Positions 1-8,269 of a stretch of 64,000 bases of DNA are shown piece by piece. The translations under genes and the position numbers were made by a program. The notes below the pieces were generated by a model. That model did no database searches. It was not told the origin of the DNA and saw only the letters and a list, made by a program, of their open reading frames with translations. The stretch is from Alphaproteobacteria bacterium (lineage in GTDB: Bacteria > Pseudomonadota > Alphaproteobacteria > Rhizobiales > GCA-2746425): contig JANSWZ010000011.1 in the NCBI GenBank assembly GCA_024743215.1, positions 106,136-170,135 on the forward strand, given 5' to 3'. Positions within the stretch are counted from its first letter, which is position 1. Each line of letters begins with the position of its first letter.

Positions 1-2
1 GT

Positions 3-95
3 GTTTTCCTGAATGTCATGATATGTCCTTTCAACTCCGATACAACGGGACAGATGATAGAGGGTTCCGTGGCCGAAGCAATGAAGAACATGTAA
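3..95 (+). CDS. Possible C-terminal end of a gene cut by the window edge
   Basis: A frame open from the left edge runs 30 codons to a TAA at 93-95. It ends in a short stretch with several Met residues (VAEAMKNM). It may be the tail of a gene lying to the left, but 30 codons are too few to recognise a family, and a chance open frame is equally possible. The remaining bases to 334 hold nothing I can identify. Confidence 0.2.
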   Translation, partial: VFLNVMICPFNSDTTGQMIEGSVAEAMKNM

Positions 96-334
96 ATCGC
101 CACAGCACAGCTTCTGGGTGCAGCCGCACCAATTGAATCAAATTGGCAGAACCTTAAGTCAAACCTTTGAACTACCTATGGTTTACACCGGCCCCATTCC
201 GCTGGATCAGCGGGAACCGACATGACGTGTTGCTGTCGTTTAAATCAGAACCACCTCAGAGCGCCAGCAGAGTATGGCGGGCATTTTGAACTTTAGCAGG
301 CACAGCAGGTGAATTGAGAAGCCCGCCCCATCAC

Positions 335-778
335 TTAAGCAAGGCTGTGCTGTAACTCGGCTCGAACCTGCATCAAAATGAGGCCAAGCTTGTTAAGACC
401 GTTTCCATCTGGACCGCACCCCCAATAGGCGTCCATGGGCGCATTCTCAACAATCGGTTCGTCGCCCGTCCCCAACAACAAATCGCGCGGCACCGGATGT
501 GTCTCAAATTTCTTCTTCACAGCCACATACATGAGACCATCTTTCACCTGTTCCCAGTCATCTCGCAGCGGAAAATCCCGTGTGCGGCCAAGGGTACTGG
601 CGTTTTTAGGCTTACCGCAAATGCGAATACGGTTTTGGTAGCCCGCATCTTCAAACTTCTGCGCCTGAAAATAGTGCTCTACGGTGGGCCACCATTCCTC
701 TTCGAAGGCCACGCCATAGGGCGCAAAATTGGAGAACTCGGCGTAAGGGTCTGTCTGAGCATAAAAGTAAATTGTCAT
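335..778 (-). CDS. NADAR domain protein (YbiA/DUF1768 family)
   Basis: The 147-residue product matches the NADAR fold along its whole length. It opens with a YFYAQTDPYAEFSNFAP segment, followed by EEWWPTVEHYFQAQKF, and ends with DAYWGCGPDGNGLNKLG and an amphipathic helix. Known relatives include YbiA, an N-glycosidase acting on riboflavin-pathway intermediates, and NADAR proteins that remove ADP-ribose from nucleic acid bases. The gene stands alone, and the next gene (927) runs the other way. The family call is solid, but which glycosidic substrate this copy uses cannot be read from sequence. No toxin-like DarT partner is seen beside it. Confidence 0.88.
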   Translation of the reverse strand: MTIYFYAQTDPYAEFSNFAPYGVAFEEEWWPTVEHYFQAQKFEDAGYQNRIRICGKPKNASTLGRTRDFPLRDDWEQVKDGLMYVAVKKKFETHPVPRDLLLGTGDEPIVENAPMDAYWGCGPDGNGLNKLGLILMQVRAELQHSLA

Positions 779-926
779 AATCTCACAGCCGGTCAGTTAT
801 TTTCATGGCATTTTGGGCCAATTTGGAAAGCAAACAGGGCTGTTTTAAAAGCCTGCGCGTTTACATGTCCAGCCACACGACCTAGAATATGAAATCAAAC
901 AATCAAACAGAGTCGGCCCGCCTGCT

Positions 927-1745
927 ATGACAAAACGTGAATTGCTCATCACAACTGCTTTGGTCTCAGGGGTTCTGCACAGCACAACCGCATTCGGCGC
1001 TGATTTATACCTTGAGGGCACACCTGCAGAACCAACGATCATTCCCGCAGTCTCAGGTCTGAATGGTAAGCTTGCGCTCTCTGGCGGGCAATTCGATGAT
1101 GACGAATTCGGCGTCTTGACCGGTGCGATCAGCGTTCCACTTGGCTTGCGCTATGGTCTTCAGGGTGATGGTATCCTGGGTGTCCGCGATGGTGAATTTG
1201 TCGGCGGCGGCGGCGCGCATCTTTTCTGGCGCGATCCAACAGTCGGCCTGCTGGGCCTCTATGGCTCTTACACCCACCGTGAAGACTTTGACGGCTCTGT
1301 AAGCCGCGTAGGTGTGGAAGGTGAATATTATTTCGGTCAATGGACGGCCAAAACTCTTTTGGGTGCCGAATTTATTGACGCAGGCGCAGCGTTCGCTGAG
1401 CCTGATGACGGCTTCTTTGCCTTTACAGATATCTCCTATTACGTAAACGATGATTTTCAAGTCTCGGTCGGACATCGGTATACCGCTGAACGCAACGCTT
1501 TGGCGTTGGGTGCAGAATATCAACTGGATCAAAATTTGTTCTCCAATGGTGTCTCGCTGTTTGCCGAAGGCCGTATCGGGGAAGATGATTATCAGGCGGT
1601 CTGGGGCGGGGTACGCGTGTATTTCGGAGACGATAAGAGCCTGATCGCTCGCCACCGCGAAGATGACCCGGATGGTTTTGGCGATGAAGATTTGTTCGAT
1701 CTGGAAGTTGAACTGCAGGGATTTGATTCAAGCGAAGGCACCTGA
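927..1745 (+). CDS. Secreted beta-barrel-like protein, copy Ba of a five-member paralogous family
   Basis: The product has 272 residues with a signal peptide ending near residue 25 (TTAFGA, mature DLYLEGTP). The mature part is rich in alternating aromatic and polar strands with Gly and Tyr (GGGGAHLFWRDP, GLYGSYTHREDFDG, VEGEYYF, SVGHRYTAERNALALG), which is typical of a small outer-membrane beta-barrel. A conserved IPAVSGLNGK block follows the signal, and ARHREDDP lies near the C-terminus. Unlike its four paralogs it lacks cysteines in the tail. It converges on the PaaK-like gene at 1802. It is most like the copy at 52565. The barrel fold is inferred from composition and strand pattern; the function is unknown. 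Confidence 0.75.
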   Translation: MTKRELLITTALVSGVLHSTTAFGADLYLEGTPAEPTIIPAVSGLNGKLALSGGQFDDDEFGVLTGAISVPLGLRYGLQGDGILGVRDGEFVGGGGAHLFWRDPTVGLLGLYGSYTHREDFDGSVSRVGVEGEYYFGQWTAKTLLGAEFIDAGAAFAEPDDGFFAFTDISYYVNDDFQVSVGHRYTAERNALALGAEYQLDQNLFSNGVSLFAEGRIGEDDYQAVWGGVRVYFGDDKSLIARHREDDPDGFGDEDLFDLEVELQGFDSSEGT

Positions 1746-1804
1746 TAGAGCATTTTTATATTCGAAAGTATTTGCAAAGGTCACCCTTCGCAAGAAATGC
1801 TCTA
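1746..1804. terminator. Nested inverted repeat between the convergent Ba and La genes
   Basis: TAGAGCATTT at 1746-1755 is perfectly complementary to AAATGCTCTA at 1795-1804. Inside lies a second stem (TTGC, then AAGG, against CCTT, then GCAA). The outer arms carry T-runs on both strands, so it could end transcripts from both sides. The TAGAGCATTT type of arm also resembles short palindromic repeats common in Rhizobiales genomes. A half-copy, AAATGCTCTA, occurs near 27720. Confidence 0.55.
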
Positions 1805-3100
1805 AAGCGTTGATTTGAACTCCTCAAATTTCCCGCTTGAATCACGTGGGATGTCACGAACAAGCGTAATGTCCACGTCAACCTGCTGACGAAAAGCGTC
1901 GCATATCGCTATGCGAAATGCCGTGCGATCAAATAAAATATCAGTGTCAGGCAATATTAAACTTATGTTCAAGTGGTCCTCGCGGTCCTGAACAATTTGC
2001 CATTGTTGGAATGGGACAATGGCTTGAAATTCTTCGATGCGGAGAGAGGGCCAGAAACTTGTCCCATTTCCAAATCGAAACAGATGTCTTTCCCGCCCCA
2101 TAATCTTGGAAAGTGTTCGGCTGGACCTGCCACAGGAACATGACTCAGCCGATAAAGTTGCGTAGTCTCCGATGGCATAACGGATTAATGGCATTGCGAA
2201 ATTATAGAATGGTGTAACCACCACCCTGCCCGTCTGGCCGGGCTCTACAGCACTGTTTTCTCCATCAAGAACTTCTATCAAACAGAATTCCTCATGAAGA
2301 TGAAAGTTCTTGTATTCAGGGCAACATACAGCCATTCGGCCGCATTCTTCAGATCCATAATTATTGATCAGTTTCTTGCTCAAACAAGCCCTCAAGATCG
2401 TTTCGGTATGGGGTGTCAACATCTCGCCACCCAGCATAAGTGCCTCATAGCGCGGCGGTTCCGACTGTGTGTTTTGCGCTTCGAGCACAATACCCAATGC
2501 GGTATTGGGCGAGGCTCCCAGATAATTTGTCGGGTTTCGGCGCAACCAGGCCAACTTCTGAGCACTATCGGTCAATTTATGATCTAGCCAATAACCAATG
2601 CCCTCGGGAGAACCTCTTTGCCATTCTCGTTGCATCGTCCCATCGGGCAAGTCAGATGCACCAGGCACTGTAGCGGAAAAATGTGCACATGATTTGTTTG
2701 GATCGACTTTGTACCAATCAAGGCATCGCGCAGCAGCTGCCTGGCTTGCCACCCTCTGCAGCGCGCTGGTGCGGTGACGCAAAGGCATACCGGTAGAGCC
2801 CGAGGTCTGTTGTTCAAAGCTTTCTCCGGCCTGATCGGGCACTTGCCTGGCGTAAAAATCTTCTGTGCGGGCCTGTGCCACTTTACGTGTCAGCACAGGA
2901 ATATCGTTCCATCCCGATAAATCCGGTTGATCACCGGCTGCAAAAAGTGGCGCTAATCGCTCTCTGTATGCAGGTGCCTGTTGCCAGGCATGTATAAGAA
3001 TTCGTTGAAGAGCTTTTCTCTGCAAGGCCTCAAGGCGTGCCCGTTCCCACCATTGGCTGCGCTCAAGCATTTGGGTGAATTGCAAAAAGGGATCAGACAT
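1802..3100 (-). CDS. PaaK-like adenylate-forming enzyme, copy La (COG1541 type)
   Basis: The product has 432 residues, the usual PaaK length. Visible motifs in order: TSGSTGMPLR (phosphate-binding loop, near residue 100), NNYGSEECGR (A5 motif with Glu), TPFYNFAMPLIRYAIGD (Arg and Asp that contact ATP ribose), CSCGR, GRERHLFRF, and a C-terminal SGKFEEF carrying the candidate catalytic Lys. The family activates carboxylic acids with ATP, usually to CoA thioesters. The substrate is unknown, and no phenylacetate pathway genes are nearby. I chose the ATG at 3100 over the in-frame TTG one codon earlier. It forms a convergent pair with the barrel gene at 927 and resembles copy Ld (51237) most. Confidence 0.82.
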   Translation of the reverse strand: MSDPFLQFTQMLERSQWWERARLEALQRKALQRILIHAWQQAPAYRERLAPLFAAGDQPDLSGWNDIPVLTRKVAQARTEDFYARQVPDQAGESFEQQTSGSTGMPLRHRTSALQRVASQAAAARCLDWYKVDPNKSCAHFSATVPGASDLPDGTMQREWQRGSPEGIGYWLDHKLTDSAQKLAWLRRNPTNYLGASPNTALGIVLEAQNTQSEPPRYEALMLGGEMLTPHTETILRACLSKKLINNYGSEECGRMAVCCPEYKNFHLHEEFCLIEVLDGENSAVEPGQTGRVVVTPFYNFAMPLIRYAIGDYATLSAESCSCGRSSRTLSKIMGRERHLFRFGNGTSFWPSLRIEEFQAIVPFQQWQIVQDREDHLNISLILPDTDILFDRTAFRIAICDAFRQQVDVDITLVRDIPRDSSGKFEEFKSTL

Positions 3101-3158
3101 CAATCGGTGCTTCTCACTGCAATTGAAACACAGATAACCACGGCTTCAAGTCATAAGA

Positions 3159-3191
3159 AAACCCGCATGATAAAAACAACCATGCGGGTTT
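3159..3191 (-). terminator. Rho-independent terminator downstream of rpoD
   Basis: The 11-bp arms AAACCCGCATG and CATGCGGGTTT flank an 11-nt A-rich loop. On the minus strand the second arm runs into TTTTCTTATG, a U-rich tail. It sits 32 bases past the rpoD stop and before the La gene, so the two are probably separate transcripts. Confidence 0.8.
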
Positions 3192-3222
3192 CAAAATTTT
3201 CATCCAATCGTTTTCCCAGAGT

Positions 3223-5244
3223 TTAGCTGTCCAGGAAACTCCGCAATTTGCGAGAGCGGCTTGGGTGTTTCAGCTTGCGCAAGGCTTTCGCCTCGATCTG
3301 GCGAATACGCTCGCGGGTCACGCTGAACTGTTGTCCAACTTCTTCCAGAGTGTGATCCGTATTCATGCCAATACCAAACCGCATCCGCAGAACGCGCTCT
3401 TCACGTGGTGTCAATGATGCCAACACGCGAGTGGTTGTTTCGCGCAGATTGGACTGGATCGCCGCGTCAATTGGCAAAATGGCGTTCTTGTCTTCAATGA
3501 AATCACCCAGATGGCTGTCTTCCTCGTCACCAATCGGTGTTTCCAGAGAAATCGGCTCTTTGGCGATCTTCAGAACTTTGCGCACCTTCTCAAGTGGCAT
3601 CTGCAGTTTTTCAGCAAGCTCTTCCGGCGTTGGCTCACGGCCAATCTCGTGCAGCATCTGGCGCGACGTACGGACAATCTTGTTGATGGTCTCGATCATG
3701 TGAACCGGAATACGAATGGTCCGCGCCTGATCAGCAATCGAACGTGTGATCGCCTGACGAATCCACCATGTCGCATAGGTGGAAAATTTGTAGCCGCGGC
3801 GATATTCAAACTTGTCCACGGCCTTCATCAGGCCAATATTGCCTTCCTGAATAAGATCAAGGAATTGCAGACCACGATTGGTGTATTTCTTGGCAATGGA
3901 AATCACGAGCCTTAGATTGGCTTCGACCATTTCTTTCTTGGCAAGAGCAGCTTCCCGCTCGCCCTTCTGCACGCCAGACACAATGCGGCGATATTCGCCA
4001 ATGTCCAACCCGGTGACCGTAGCAAGTTCCTGAATTTCAGCTCGAAGGCGACCGATCGTCTTCTCTTCTTTTTCCGCAAATGCCTGCCAGTTCTTGCTTT
4101 TCAGTCCGGAAATGTGAGCAACCCAGTTCGGGTCCAGCTCACGACCCTGATATTCAGACAAGAACTCATCGCGTTTGACACGGTAGCTGATAGCAAGCCG
4201 CATCAACCGTCCTTCGCGAGTCATCAACTGCTTGTTGATGTCATAAAGCTGCTCAACAAGGCTTTCGATACGATTATTGTTCAGCGCCAAAGACTTAACA
4301 TCTTCAATCACCGACTTTGTCAGCTCGCGGTGGGCCACGTGCTCATCATCGGAAAGCGCCTTGTCACGCAATTGCAGATCAACTGACTTGTCATGCAGCC
4401 TGCGCATTTCCTCATAAGTCGTCGCGATTTTATCGAACATTTCGACAACTTGAGGCTTCAGCTCGGCTTCCATCGCGGCCAATGAAAGATTGCCCTCATC
4501 TTCCTCATCGTCATCTTCTTCGGCAGCCCGATCTTCAGCTTCCTTGGCTGCAGCCGCCTTGCGCTCTTCTTCAGCCTTACGTTCTTCAGGCGTCTTGGCG
4601 CTGTGATCTTCCTGCAGTTTTTTGGCATCCGGCCCTGCATAAGTAGCGTCCAGATCAATAATGTCGCGCAGCAGAATGTTACCTTCCGCCAGCTCATCGC
4701 GCCAAATAATGATCGCCTGGAAAGTCAGCGGACTTTCGCACAAGCCAGAAATCATCGCTTCACGACCAGCCTCGATGCGCTTGGCAATGGCAATCTCGCC
4801 CTCACGGGACAACAGTTCAACAGAACCCATCTCGCGCAAATACATGCGGACAGGGTCATCGGTCCGGTCGGTTGGTTCTTTTGCAGTGGTCGCTTTGGCA
4901 ACAGATTTGTTACTGTCATCCACTTGCGCCAGTTCGCTGCTTTCGCTGGTGCTTTCGGTCTCTTCGGCTTCTTCAGCTTCTTCCTGCTCAACCACATTAA
5001 TGCCCATATCGGACAGCAAGGACATGGTGTCTTCAATCTGCTCGGAAGTGACTTCGGCAGATGGCAGAACGGAATTCAGTTCTTCGTAAGTGACAAAGCC
5101 GCGCTTCTTGGCAAGCTTGATCATCTTTTTGACGGCGGCATTGTTCAGATCCAGCAATGGGCCATCTGATCCCTCGCCGCTGGTGGCTGGCGGAGGTGTG
5201 GTTTTTTTAGGTGCTGTTTCTACTGTTTTTCCTGCCAAGGACAT
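3223..5244 (-). CDS. rpoD: RNA polymerase primary sigma factor RpoD (sigma-70)
   Basis: The product has 673 residues, typical for alphaproteobacterial RpoD. Region 1.1 is near the N-terminus ([20 protein letters not shown]). It is followed by the acidic [10 protein letters not shown] stretch, the [11 protein letters not shown] region 1.2, and a large non-conserved insert with an acidic [10 protein letters not shown] run. Region 2 is [19 protein letters not shown] with [20 protein letters not shown], and the region 4 helix-turn-helix is [19 protein letters not shown]. The start at 5244 is preferred because GGAGA lies 7 nt upstream, whereas an in-frame ATG at 5277 falls inside a hairpin. In related genomes rpoD normally sits beside dnaG; here 20 kb separates them. 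Confidence 0.97.
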   Translation of the reverse strand: MSLAGKTVETAPKKTTPPPATSGEGSDGPLLDLNNAAVKKMIKLAKKRGFVTYEELNSVLPSAEVTSEQIEDTMSLLSDMGINVVEQEEAEEAEETESTSESSELAQVDDSNKSVAKATTAKEPTDRTDDPVRMYLREMGSVELLSREGEIAIAKRIEAGREAMISGLCESPLTFQAIIIWRDELAEGNILLRDIIDLDATYAGPDAKKLQEDHSAKTPEERKAEEERKAAAAKEAEDRAAEEDDDEEDEGNLSLAAMEAELKPQVVEMFDKIATTYEEMRRLHDKSVDLQLRDKALSDDEHVAHRELTKSVIEDVKSLALNNNRIESLVEQLYDINKQLMTREGRLMRLAISYRVKRDEFLSEYQGRELDPNWVAHISGLKSKNWQAFAEKEEKTIGRLRAEIQELATVTGLDIGEYRRIVSGVQKGEREAALAKKEMVEANLRLVISIAKKYTNRGLQFLDLIQEGNIGLMKAVDKFEYRRGYKFSTYATWWIRQAITRSIADQARTIRIPVHMIETINKIVRTSRQMLHEIGREPTPEELAEKLQMPLEKVRKVLKIAKEPISLETPIGDEEDSHLGDFIEDKNAILPIDAAIQSNLRETTTRVLASLTPREERVLRMRFGIGMNTDHTLEEVGQQFSVTRERIRQIEAKALRKLKHPSRSRKLRSFLDS

Positions 5245-5264
5245 GCAAACTCTCCAAACGAAAC

Positions 5265-5292
5265 GCCGGGTTGGCATATGCCAAAACCCGGC
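5265..5292 (-). promoter_or_regulatory. Strong hairpin in the rpoD 5' UTR
   Basis: A near-perfect palindrome: GCCGGGTT, then GGCATATGCC, then the complementary arm with two extra A residues. It lies just upstream of the Shine-Dalgarno GGAGA (about 5252-5256) and just downstream of a TATAAT-like -10 at 5304-5309 on the minus strand. A transcript starting near 5297 would begin almost directly with this stem. Confidence 0.6.
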
Positions 5293-5303
5293 TGCTCGGT
5301 TAC

Positions 5304-5309
5304 ATTATA
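5304..5309 (-). promoter_or_regulatory. Candidate -10 element of the rpoD promoter
   Basis: A perfect TATAAT on the minus strand, about 60 bases before the rpoD start codon. The -35 region 18 nt upstream (TTATGA) is a weak match, so this is a candidate only. Confidence 0.4.
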
Positions 5310-5867
5310 AAAGAAGCAGGTCGATCATCATAAGCCACAGCAGCGTTCACATATCGCGCCCGTGAATTATTCATGAAGCCACCTACTCCGAAAAATTGTT
5401 TACTCAAACCAGATTGACCGACTATAGCGTTTAACCATTAAGCTAATTTTGCTATTCCGGTTTCAACTGGCAATCAAATTTACCTCAATCCAGAACCGCA
5501 GATCCCGGAGTGACCGGTAGTCGATTCTGTTTTCACACCTCTGTCATAGATTTCGGAGATTAATCCCCGATTAACCCTGACATCCATTGTCGGTTTTACC
5601 GACATATTCGAGACGCTTTCGCAGCATCTTAACAAGATAGGCACAAACCCCACGATTTGAAGCCTTTGCACAAGAAATTTGCCCAGAATCGCGACTCAGT
5701 TCCCTAAAAAGTCCATTCTGAGGCAAGGACCAAAAAGTAACTGCAGCGAATCACGTCAAGTTTCAAGGGGAATCAGCGATTTTTGTTGATTCGGTGCCTT
5801 GAACAGGTGATTCGGTCAAGCGACTCAGAACATTCAACATTTCCGGCTGATAAACAGTGGGGGTAAA
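5310..5867. other. Gene-free spacer upstream of rpoD
   Basis: About 560 bases between the rpoD promoter region and the next minus-strand gene. I see no open frame with a ribosome-binding site or recognisable protein, and no RNA gene signature. Confidence 0.5.
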
Positions 5868-7145
5868 TTATGTGCCCTGCACCTTGTCCGCCAGGGACTT
5901 TACCCTCTCCACGTCCGAAGTCAGCATGAGCGCCTTTTCAGCCCGCAAAAATGCGCTTTCTGACTGGTTTTTGGCCACCCTTATCAGCTCAGCATTTTCC
6001 AGGTGAGTCAGTGCAAGAAACGCCTTTTGAAGCCGAACACCGACTTCAACAAGTTCTGCGCCGTCTCTGGCGATCGCCGTGAATGCGTCATTGAACAGTT
6101 CATCACACGACAATTCCGGCACATAGACACGATCGAACAGAATTTCCGTTTTCTCATCCTCAGCCAAGGGGCGCGCCCAAAACGCAAACAGGCGCACCAT
6201 CGTGCCGACAATGGCAATCGCAGTGCCAGGATCATTAACCCCCGGCGACAGCGCTCTGGCTGCAATTTCTGAAAGCACAATCAGACCAAAACGCGGGTCC
6301 TCATCATAGGTGCGTTCATCGCCGATCAGGAAGGCTTCAACAAGCTGTTGCCGTAACTCCGCATCAATCTCACTATCGCCTCCATCCAGAAGAGCAAGGG
6401 GCTTGCCAGGGCTGACAAAGCTTCCCGGAAGTGAAGCAATTGTGATCTTCAGTCCGGCATGGTCCGCAATATGCTGCAAGGCTTCCATCTCGATATGCTG
6501 AACATAACCAATCTTTGTGGTCAGCAAAGGCTTCCCACTGTCGGTTTCATCACTGTATGCAGCCGATGCTGTCTGGCCACCCAGAGTCGGGCTCAGGCGA
6601 CGCCTTTCAAGTGCTTCAGTTGCTGCCGCCTCAACAGTTTCGATGGTTGTACCCAATCGTCCCAGTCTGGCGATGCTGTCTACCCAGCGAACAAAGGTCA
6701 CAATGACCACTGCGAAGGTCAGCAATATCAGCAGAAACAGCACAAAGTGCCCGGCCTTGCCGTAGTAGCCAGTGGTCAATGCAATGGTGGCCACAATGCT
6801 GAAGATGAACGCGCCGATAAAACTCGACAAAGCCATCTGTGACATATCATCGGCCACCACCAGCGCAAATGCCCTCGGCGTCGCCGACCGACTGGCAGAT
6901 GCATAGGCTGAAATCATGGATGCCACCGCAAAAGTCGCAACAGCCAGCATCGTGTTGGAAATGATTGAGAGCAGCGTTCTCAATGTTTCGGTGGCGATTT
7001 CCGGAACATAGGAAGCCAGTTCGGTAAAATCAGCTGCGTGAGCGAACAAGGCACCGATCACAGCCAGCACACAATAGGCAAGTGGCTTGACCCACAACCG
7101 TTCGCGCAATCGGCGTACCAGAAACTCAACACGGCTGGTAGTCAA
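5868..7145 (-). CDS. DUF2254 family inner-membrane protein
   Basis: The 425-residue product has four hydrophobic segments in the first 155 residues (near 18-38, 55-80, 105-125 and 130-150). A soluble C-terminal half carries the family signature DEDPRFGLIVLSEIAARALSPGVNDPGTAIAI. The start is TTG at 7145, supported by GGGAG 7 nt upstream and the lack of a nearby ATG. DUF2254 proteins are predicted membrane proteins of unknown role. The gene is divergent from the secreted unknown at 7364. Confidence 0.85.
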   Translation of the reverse strand: MTTSRVEFLVRRLRERLWVKPLAYCVLAVIGALFAHAADFTELASYVPEIATETLRTLLSIISNTMLAVATFAVASMISAYASASRSATPRAFALVVADDMSQMALSSFIGAFIFSIVATIALTTGYYGKAGHFVLFLLILLTFAVVIVTFVRWVDSIARLGRLGTTIETVEAAATEALERRRLSPTLGGQTASAAYSDETDSGKPLLTTKIGYVQHIEMEALQHIADHAGLKITIASLPGSFVSPGKPLALLDGGDSEIDAELRQQLVEAFLIGDERTYDEDPRFGLIVLSEIAARALSPGVNDPGTAIAIVGTMVRLFAFWARPLAEDEKTEILFDRVYVPELSCDELFNDAFTAIARDGAELVEVGVRLQKAFLALTHLENAELIRVAKNQSESAFLRAEKALMLTSDVERVKSLADKVQGT

Positions 7146-7363
7146 TTGACGCTCCCAAGTGGCTTTCCAAAGTCAGAAGCCGAAGCCTATCAGCGAGGCA
7201 CGATTTACACCAGAGCCACAATCAAGACCGGCGCGTGTGGGCATGAATGGCAACTTATGTGAACTATCGACAGGTTTTGTTCACCAAGTAAAATTACGCT
7301 TTTTTGCCAATAACGGCTCATCATTTATTCAAACAACCCGTTCAGATTGCTGTACTCAATTGA

Positions 7364-8215
7364 ATGAAAGTCCTTGTCATGCACCAATTCTATAAAGTTG
7401 CTCCGCTTATCGGAGCATTATGGAGTACCTGCCTGTTGCCGGCAGATGCAGTCGAGTTGAATACGCAGGTTCACGCCTTCGGCGGCCTGGTTGCGGTTGA
7501 GCAGGAAAAGGAATCCCTGTCCAATCTGGTGCTTGGGCTTTGGGGCACCGTTACGATCACTTCCGATGGCAAAGCCAGCGGCAGCGGCATCATTCGCTAT
7601 GAAGGCGTTGCACCTTGCGCATGGACACCCCCGGCCCCAGAAAACGGCCCTGCCCCATATTGCGAATTGAAAAACCTGCAGGATGGCGCGTTCACGGTAA
7701 CTGGTGAAATCTCGGGAGAAATGCAAACGCAGCATTTGCTAACGGGCCTTTCGGACATGGTGACCGGAGAATCCAAGAAAACCGCACAGGACATCATCGA
7801 CACCACGCCCTCCACGCTCAAGCTTCAAATGACAATGACAGATGCTCCCAAGGAATTGATAGAATTTTGGGGATTATCCGACGGCGAACGGGAGATGCAC
7901 GAAACCGGTGTGGCAACAGGCGGCCTGCATGTCTCCACCCTTTTTGACAAACCCTTCTTTCTGTCCCCCGTGCCAAACAAAGCCGGTGAACGGGACCGCT
8001 ATGAATTTTCTGGCATCTATCCCGGTGACTGGCCGATCAAAAGCGCTGGTGCCGTCTATTTCCCGGATCTTCCATTGAGCAAGCTGCCCAAAGAAACTGC
8101 ATATGAAGTCTTCATCAATGGCGGCGTTACGCCCAATGGGTCCAAACTTGGCGAAGACACGTTGAATCTCGACGTGCTGAACCCCTGGTTTGGCGGCGCT
8201 TACAACAAATACTGA
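7364..8215 (+). CDS. Secreted protein of unknown function
   Basis: The 283-residue product has an N-terminal hydrophobic stretch and a likely signal cleavage near PADAVEL. The start could be the ATG five codons in. The mature part has two Cys (APCAW, APYCEL) that could form a disulfide, a TVTITSDGKASGSGIIRYEG beta-rich segment, and GDWPIKSAGAVYFPDLP near the end. I do not recognise a family. It ends 54 bases before the vWA gene on the same strand, so the two may be co-transcribed and exported together. Confidence 0.6.
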   Translation: MKVLVMHQFYKVAPLIGALWSTCLLPADAVELNTQVHAFGGLVAVEQEKESLSNLVLGLWGTVTITSDGKASGSGIIRYEGVAPCAWTPPAPENGPAPYCELKNLQDGAFTVTGEISGEMQTQHLLTGLSDMVTGESKKTAQDIIDTTPSTLKLQMTMTDAPKELIEFWGLSDGEREMHETGVATGGLHVSTLFDKPFFLSPVPNKAGERDRYEFSGIYPGDWPIKSAGAVYFPDLPLSKLPKETAYEVFINGGVTPNGSKLGEDTLNLDVLNPWFGGAYNKY

Positions 8216-8269
8216 ATATCCATAGCCAAATTTTAAACTGACTGACTAAAGACCAAGGATACTGAACTC

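Noticed and set aside
335..778. A DarT-DarG-like toxin-antitoxin role for the NADAR gene
   Set aside because: No DarT-like ADP-ribosyltransferase gene is adjacent, so only the general NADAR family call is supported.
5480..5671. 63-codon minus-strand open frame upstream of rpoD
   Set aside because: No ribosome-binding site, no hydrophobic or domain pattern; chance frame.
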